DNA of 64,000 nucleotides, taken from Cystobasidium ongulense (Eukaryota; Basidiomycota; Cystobasidiomycetes; Cystobasidiales; Cystobasidiaceae). Location of the stretch: NCBI GenBank assembly GCA_022835595.1, contig BQUP01000005.1, forward strand, positions 186,001-250,000. The letters run 5' to 3'. Position numbers and translations under genes: made by a program. Below the pieces are notes generated by a model, which searched no databases, was not told the origin of the DNA, and saw only the letters and a list, made by a program, of their open reading frames with translations. Shown here in pieces: positions 57,763-64,000 of the stretch. Positions within the stretch are counted from its first letter, which is position 1, and the number at the start of each line of letters is the position of its first letter.

Positions 57763-60700
57763 ATGGCATCAGTACTACACCAACCACGAGGGAGCACTTC
57801 ATCGTCGCGCTCTCTCTCTCCATCATCGAGTGAATCAGCCTCACAAGCTCCCATCGGGCGCAAGGACGAAGCAGCGCACAACAACAATGTCGATGATACG
57901 TCCTCAGAAGGCGTAGATCTAGAAGCTATAGAACAGCAAAAGGAAAATATACAACCTTTATCAAGTGGTAGGTCTGCAAAGGCTTTACATACCTTATTCA
58001 CAAGCGATAGAAAGGTGTTGCAGGATGAACTTGAAAAGGGCCATGAACGGTTCAAGAGGGAAATTGAGAGTGTTGAAGTAGAAGGGAGTGATGATCCTTT
58101 GGATGTATATCATCGGTGCGTACTACTTGCACTCGTTCATACCGAGGGCCATCCGGTTTCTGACTGCTGTTCTTTGTGTGAGTGAATTCAGATATGTCCG
58201 GTGGACACTCTCCTCATACCCATCAGGTCCATCACACGCCTCTCATCTAGTCCCACTATTAGAACGATCAACAAGAAGATTCGTACATGAAGAGCAATAC
58301 AAATCAGATATAAGATTGTTAAAACTATGGCTATTATACGCTAAATATGTGGATTGTCCCAAAGATATATTCAGATTCTTAGAAGGTTTACAATGTGGTA
58401 CTTCTTTAGCGGGATTCTATGAAGAATGGGCTTTATTGGAGGAACAGAGCAACAAGTGCGTTTTCAGTCTATCTGAAACATCCTACGTGATCCTTTAAAC
58501 TGACCTGCCTGCAATTTTGGTTTCTTTGTTCTCTCCCGACAGCCTGCCTGCCGCAGACAAGGTTTATAACCTAGGCATAGCAAGACGTGCTCAACCATTG
58601 GAGAGGCTGAAGAAGAGACGCGATGCATTTCAAGCTCGTATGCTGTTGCCTAGACCTGCTTCGCACGTCGAAGAGCCCTCCTCCACTTCCTCACGCTCAA
58701 TTACGACCCAGCGATCCATCCTAGGTGGTTCATCCACTGGCCCTGCGTTCCGAGGGACTGCGCCTACTCAATCTACGACCAGAGCAGCCCTACCGAATAA
58801 CGGAGCAACAGCATTCGCAGTCTTCAAAGATGATGGAAGCTCGACTGGAGAAGAGAATATACTAGCAACGCAGGATAACTGGACTGATTTCGGTACAAAC
58901 GCAAGTCGGAAAAGGGAAAATGTACGTCCTGCAGTTGCTTGGAAAGGTGAAACAATACCAGTTTTCAAAGATACAACTACCACCGAGGATGCTTCAAATA
59001 ACCTTAATCGAAGTAGACCTCTATCTTTATCATCATCTATGAAGTTTGAAGTTTTTAGAGATGATAATGCTGATTTACCAGCTACGGATTTGGGGACTAG
59101 TCATGGCAATAATAGAGAAAACGGAACGGGATTATCAGTTGCGAAATCTCTAAGAGCACCACCTGAAGCGGAATTATTGAGAAGTGATCCTTTTAGACAT
59201 TATGCTAAAGATATGGTCAGCTTGGCGGAAATTCCGGAATTACCCTTCAGTCAACCTGGATCAAGCAGCTCTACTTCTGTTCCTAACAGCAGCAATAAAT
59301 CTACATCAGGCTCAATGAAAGCTGCAAGCAGCAGCAGCAGCAGGCCTAAGACGTCCTCTGCCACTGCTCAAGCCTCTTCGAGCGCGCTAGCGCCAGGCGA
59401 AAAGCGCAAAGAAAGAGTAGCATCACCTTTGCACGAGATATACCCTGAAGGAGCGAATGGACCAGAATATTCGTTCGAAGAAATACGAGCTGCAAAGAGA
59501 AGTTTACGAAGTTTGAAAAGCGGAGAATTGAAATATGCTGCATTAATCCCATATCAGGAACCGTGGTACGTTGAAGCTAGCAAGTCGCGTACGCCTTGGA
59601 AAGTAGGCAACGATGGAAAAGTACTGTTACGAGATCCATATTCTGGAGAAGCGCTCTTCCAATATTTGAAAGAGGAAGACGCACATGAACAAGAAGCGAA
59701 ACTCGCCAACAAACAGAGAAAAGCTAAACTTGCTAAAGAGGAACATGAGGAAAAAGCTAGAATCGAAGCGGAAACTGCTGCTGCTGAGAAGGAAAGAGTT
59801 GAAAGACTACGTCAAAAGCAGGAAGAGGAGAAAGAGCATTTGCGCTTGGAAGCTGAAAGACTTGCTCTGGATCAAGCTGAAGAAGCTAGAAGAATTGAGG
59901 CTGAACAATGTGCGCTCCGAAAGGCGCGAGAAGTTGCGCGGATAGAGGCTGAAAGCTTAGAGGTGGAGAGTCGAAAGCGAGAAATGGAGGAGGTAGAGCG
60001 CGAGAAGCGTCATCGTAAAGAAGAGGAGCGTCTGCGAAGGGAAGAGGAAGTGAGATGTGAAGAACGAAGACTATGTGAGCTGCACGAAGCACGGCGAATC
60101 GAACAGGAACATCAAAAGCAAGCTCACATTGAAGCTGAAACCGAAGCTAGACGACAAGAAGAGGAAGACGCAGAGATAGCTAGGGAGCTTTTCGACGTTG
60201 ATGAAGATCGCTCTGTCTCGCCTCAAGAATCGGCAGGGTATCGACCGCCTTCACCGACCATCAATACGAAAGCTGCATTAGCAGAAGTAAATGCCATGTT
60301 TGGTAAAACTATGCGTTTCGATGGTGGTGAAGTAATAGAAGACGACTATGACTCATCAGCAACTGAACAGTCTGGATCATCTGAAAACGAATTTCAACAG
60401 AATGAGCATGAAATGGAAAACGAAACACCTTTTATACCTAGTCAAGCTGAGACGGATGGAAGCTTTTGGAGTATAGCTCAAAGTCAATCACAGCAACAAC
60501 CTCCTCTTTCACAACCTTTCTCCCAGCCATTCTCAACTCAGCAATCTATGCCTTTCGACTCTCAGAGTAGCTCACTTGGTTTTCCATCTGCTTCTGACTC
60601 TGGTGAAACTACGGAAGAAAGCGATGGTGAGAGTGATCTTGCTGTCTCGCGGAGAAGATCACATCTTGCAGTTGGCGAACAGCTACACCATTCACTTTCA

Positions 60701-62664
60701 AGATCTTCTTCCTCCTCCTCGAGCGGTATCTCGGCAGATCAGCCGATGTCACTACAACCTTCTTTGAAATCCCATAAACCTGCTTTTACACCATTCAAGG
60801 AGACAAACGAGAATGACGAGAATGATATACCATCACAAAGCAAAGATCGAAGTGCGTTCAAGCCTATGAGAACTCCACTAGGCGTCAAGCCACCTTCGAC
60901 TGCAGCTTCAGTAAGTAAGCCAGCTTTTGCAGTGTTCTCTGAAGAAGCAGAAGAGGAAGCTTTCGGAGAAGTAGATGAGCAGTCTGACAATGCTGCTGGC
61001 TACGGTATGGGCAGACGACCCGCTGGCAACAATCGATTCGCCAATATGATGGACATCATGACTCCCATCACCGAACGCACATGCGAATTCGGCATGCAAA
61101 CGGCGACAATGACTTCCACGCTTGGGGGTGAGGTACAAGCGAGAATGTTAGCCGCAGATCAGTCGAATGCGGAGGATCTATTCGATCAGGCTATGCCTGA
61201 GGATCTGGCTAGTAGTAGGGGCAGCAATTGGGACACTGGGAGAAGGTTGGAACAGATTGATGAGGAAGGAAACTATTCGAGTCGAATTGAAGCCTCCCAA
61301 GGTAAGTGTTCACCCGAACCTAGGTGCAAGCATTAAGCTGAGACCGTCTTCCTGCAGAACCATCCAGTACTTCGACAGTCCTGGCGGAAGGGGATCGCAC
61401 CGCTGAAGCACATAAAGACCTTAAGGGGGCCTTCGATCCGCTGTCTCTTGACACCATCGACTGCATAATATTACGATCTGACAAGCCAGTTACTGGCATG
61501 CAAGGTTTCCGGGATCATCGTCAAACCATTTGCGCAAAGCTAGACGGCTTACAACGTGTTGCCAAGAGTAGACGCAAATCTGCAAGTGCAAATCATAGCC
61601 GTTCAAGCGCTGTGCACGAAGACTCAGCATGGCAGATCGAGCTGCATGATGATGTCTTCTCAGTCCGCGAAAAATTAGGCGAAGGAGGTTTCGGATCAGT
61701 TTATCGGGTTGCAGAGCTGCTTGATAATCTAGGCGAAGAAGACGATGAAGACTGCCAACAAACTGCGCTTAAAGTTGAATCGCCCCCTAATCTATGGGAG
61801 TTTTATATCCTTAACGCTCTTCACGCACGCTTGCCTGAACGAACGAAGCTTTCTATCATCAAAGCCCACCGTTTATATGCGTTCCAGGATGAAAGCTACC
61901 TTCTTCTGGACTACTGCGATCAGGGTTCTCTGCTAGATGCTGTCAATCGTGCGCATGATGCAGGTATAGGACCATCAGGAACAGTTTCGACCGGACTAGA
62001 AGAGGTCTTAGCCATCTTCTTTACGATTGAGCTTACACGCACACTGGAATGCCTTCATACGTATCGTTTCCTACATGGTGATTTCAAGATCGACAACTGT
62101 CTTATCAGGCTAGACGACGTTCCAGGTGGAGCAGCGCGAAATTGGTCGAATAGTTACAAAGCGGATGGATCAGGAGGATGGAAATACAAAGGGTTATCAA
62201 TGATTGATTTCGGACGAACTGTCGACTTGAACAATTTTGATGCTGGTCAAACGTTTATTACGGACGTAAAGACAGACAAGCATGATTGTGCTGAAGTTAA
62301 AGAGAGAAGACCTTGGGTGTATCAACCAGATTATTTTGGACTTGCGTGTATTGCGCATGTTCTCCTATTCGGTAAATATCTAGAAACACAATCTAGCAAA
62401 TGTTCCAAGACTGGACAAGTCAGATATTCAATCAAAGAACCTCTCAAGCGGTATCATCAAGCCAATCTATGGAATAGATTCTTTGATATACTCCTGAATC
62501 CAACAAGCTTTACCGACGGCGACCCAGCAAAGCCAATCACTCATTTATTGAAAGAGAGCAGACATGATATGGAGCGTTGGCTGGAGAGCAATTCCGATAA
62601 GAATGGAAAAAGTTTGAAGGGATTACTGAAGAAGCTGGAGATTTGGGCACTCAGTAGGCATTAG
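57763..62664 (+). CDS. BUB1: Spindle-checkpoint kinase Bub1 (with Mad3-homology region), 1560 aa
   Basis: Bub1 sits at kinetochores, phosphorylates histone H2A and recruits checkpoint and shugoshin proteins. The exons are 57763-58115, 58192-58455, 58543-61301 and 61358-62664, and the phases close. A KEN box lies at 60-62 (QQKENIQPL). The Mad3/BUB1 region follows (DPLDVYHRYVRWTLSSYPSG, YKSDIRLLKLWLLYAKYVDC, TSLAGFYEEWALLEEQSNNL, GIARRAQPLERLKKR). After a disordered part with a block predicted as a long charged helix comes the kinase: Gly loop GEGGFG (1233-1238), Lys1264 in TALKVE, HGDFKIDN (Asp1367, Asn1372) and DFG (1409-1411). HGD in place of HRD is normal for Bub1. All catalytic residues are present, so it should be active; whether a separate Mad3 exists cannot be seen here. 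Confidence 0.93.
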
Positions 62665-63190
62665 CCATACAACATTAGCATTTCATTCTATTCGAAATTT
62701 CCCACAAATCCTCTTCTTGACTCCACATTGTAGCCGCATTGTGCCAGATATTCAAAGCGGAGCATGTAATGCATACTCCCTGTTTATTTCAAGACATGTT
62801 CAGAGCTTTGGCTTGCGAACAGCGACAGCATCGTGTTTTCTTGCAAATGTCTACGTTCTCTAAATAGATACATAATTCTCCGACTCATTTATCCTGGGGG
62901 CATTCGTTCGTGCAATACAACGACGTACGAAAGCTATAAAGCAGTTTCGTCAGCACTAAAACATCGAGATAATGGACAAAGAGAAACGGGAAGGAGGAAG
63001 TAAAACCGAAAGGAACTGCACGAATGCTGAAACATTGAAAGGGACCAAAATGATCTTTTGCGTGTATGCGATGACCCTGCGGCGGTATATCCAGTCTGGG
63101 TATCGAGTATCTGGGTATTCGCGGAAGCTTTACTGACATCTCGCCGTTGCTTTCCTTCGAAGCGTGAGGGAAAGGACTATCTACATGTGC
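62665..63190. other. Convergent intergenic spacer
   Basis: About 525 bp between the BUB1 3' end and the partial minus-strand gene. A minus-strand open frame at 62885-63139 has no recognisable content and may be 3' UTR. Confidence 0.4.
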
Positions 63191-64000
63191 TTATGAACTA
63201 AAGTATAGACCCCTTCGTCCAAGATCAGTAGCGGATGCATGTAATACTCTAGGTCTATCCTCTCTCTTACTTTCTTCCGAAGGTACAATACCATCAATTT
63301 CACTCCAATCAATGACGCCAAGAGTAGAAGAACCAGATCTATATTTGATTCTATATCTGAAAAAAAATATGTCTTGTTTATCCAACCTTTGAAATAAAAC
63401 ATGTATTCTGTGTAAAGAATATGGATTCTCTCGAAGGAGTGGTGATGATGAGGTATTGGTGATATCTCCTGCTTCGGAAGGAGGTGTACTTGGCTCTGAG
63501 AATGTATTGTTTGAGCTCAGACTACGTGATGATAAGGAGGAGCATGTATTGCGGTCGTCCGTTTCGTAAGCTGTAGCAGAACATGTGATGCTTGAAGTGA
63601 CAGAATACTCCGAGCTCTTTCGTCGCTCCATAGGAGGCCGTCTTAACTCTCGACAGGGAGCAGAAAACGCAGAGATTGGAACCGTAGGTAAGGAAGCTGG
63701 AGACGTTCTGCCCGTGGGAGTGGCGGATGTAGGCGTAAAAGGCGAGACTAGGGATATCTCCACGGGAGCGAAAGCCTGGATTTCGTCTTGTTTCAAAAAG
63801 CGCAGGGCAATGTAGCTGTCGGTCGAAAATCGCGCAAGCCAATACTAGAGCGACCATATCGAAAAGGGAAGTAGGAGACAGTTCGTCAGCCTCGATTTCC
63901 GATTTACCGAGAGAAACAACGCACAACCTCGCAGTCAAGCTGAGCACGGGAACAAGAGGAATGAAGGAACTTACAGCCAAGAACTCCTTCCTTCCCTTCC
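63191..64000 (-). CDS. Partial unknown gene, 3' end only (5' end beyond the window)
   Basis: The main exon runs from about 63810 down to the stop at 63191 and starts at an acceptor (tttcgaccgacag), giving SYIALRFLKQDEIQAF. It continues through a Ser/Thr/Pro-rich part (SPFTPTSATPTGRTSP, KSSEYSVTSSITCSATAYET) to a better ordered end: NPYSLHRIHVLFQRLDKQDI, YRIKYRSGSSTLGVIDWSEI and DLGRRGLYFSS. An upstream exon ending CEVVRCFSR (with donor gtaaat) near 63910, and another near 63985 (KEFLA), are likely, so the gene continues off the right edge. I do not recognise the product. Confidence 0.5.

Overview
The window is nuclear DNA of a fungus, most likely a basidiomycete. Nearly every gene is split by short introns of about 55-90 nt with GT...AG ends. 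The gene set is fungal: a CRH-type GH16 wall enzyme, an LDB19-type arrestin, ALG7, an MscS channel with an EF-hand, PET117, a Gfd2-like nuclease and a BUB1 that carries both the Mad3 region and a kinase. An RRM+YTH protein and many long Ser-rich disordered proteins fit a basidiomycete; I cannot name the order. Exon coordinates were worked out by hand from splice signals and reading phase. Most models close in frame, but single boundaries may be off by a base.

Layout. 1-957: 3' end of a 6-phosphofructo-2-kinase/fructose-2,6-bisphosphatase (+). 1189-2707: secreted GH16 (-). 3303-4191: pyridoxamine-phosphate oxidase (+). 4473-8930: Ser-rich 1393-aa protein (+). 9050-10909: MYST acetyltransferase (-). 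11832-15933: RRM+YTH protein (-). 15934-19894: gene-poor stretch holding a truncated second copy of the 5' part of RPS6. 19895-21285: TMEM19-like membrane protein (+). 22040-23690 and 24741-25511: divergent RPS6 (-) and RPS13 (+). 26473-28614: Gfd2-like nuclease (+). 28783-31274: sterol O-acyltransferase (+). 31797-35128: EF-hand MscS channel (+). 35430-35806: PET117 (-). 36002-37118: cis-prenyltransferase (+), whose 3' coding end overlaps that of an MDR oxidoreductase (37096-38398, -). 38535-39970: TBC-domain protein (-). 40058-41322: Rpp40-like RNase P/MRP subunit (+). 42024-42999: acidic protein (-). 43410-43865: small membrane protein (-). 44054-45908: ALG7 (-). 46168-47538: NIPA/Rsm1-like zinc finger (-). 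47857-51063: intronless 1068-codon gene (-). 52115-55627: LDB19-like arrestin (-). 57763-62664: BUB1 (+). 63191-64000: partial unknown gene (-).

The genes are mostly housekeeping and show no operon-like cluster. Two encode steps of the dolichol/N-glycan pathway (cis-prenyltransferase makes the dolichol precursor, ALG7 loads the first sugar on dolichyl phosphate), but they lie 7 kb apart among unrelated genes and I infer no cluster from this. RPS6 and RPS13 share a 1.05 kb divergent upstream region, which suggests joint control.

I found no CRISPR array, integrated virus, LTR element or intact transposon, and nothing that amounts to a new multi-gene system. The most informative anomalies are the decayed RPS6 paralogue, the YTH domain split by a long insert, the GH16 enzyme with a reordered architecture, the charged-helix block inside BUB1, the TBC domain without a visible glutamine finger, and the overlapping 3' coding ends at 37.1 kb.
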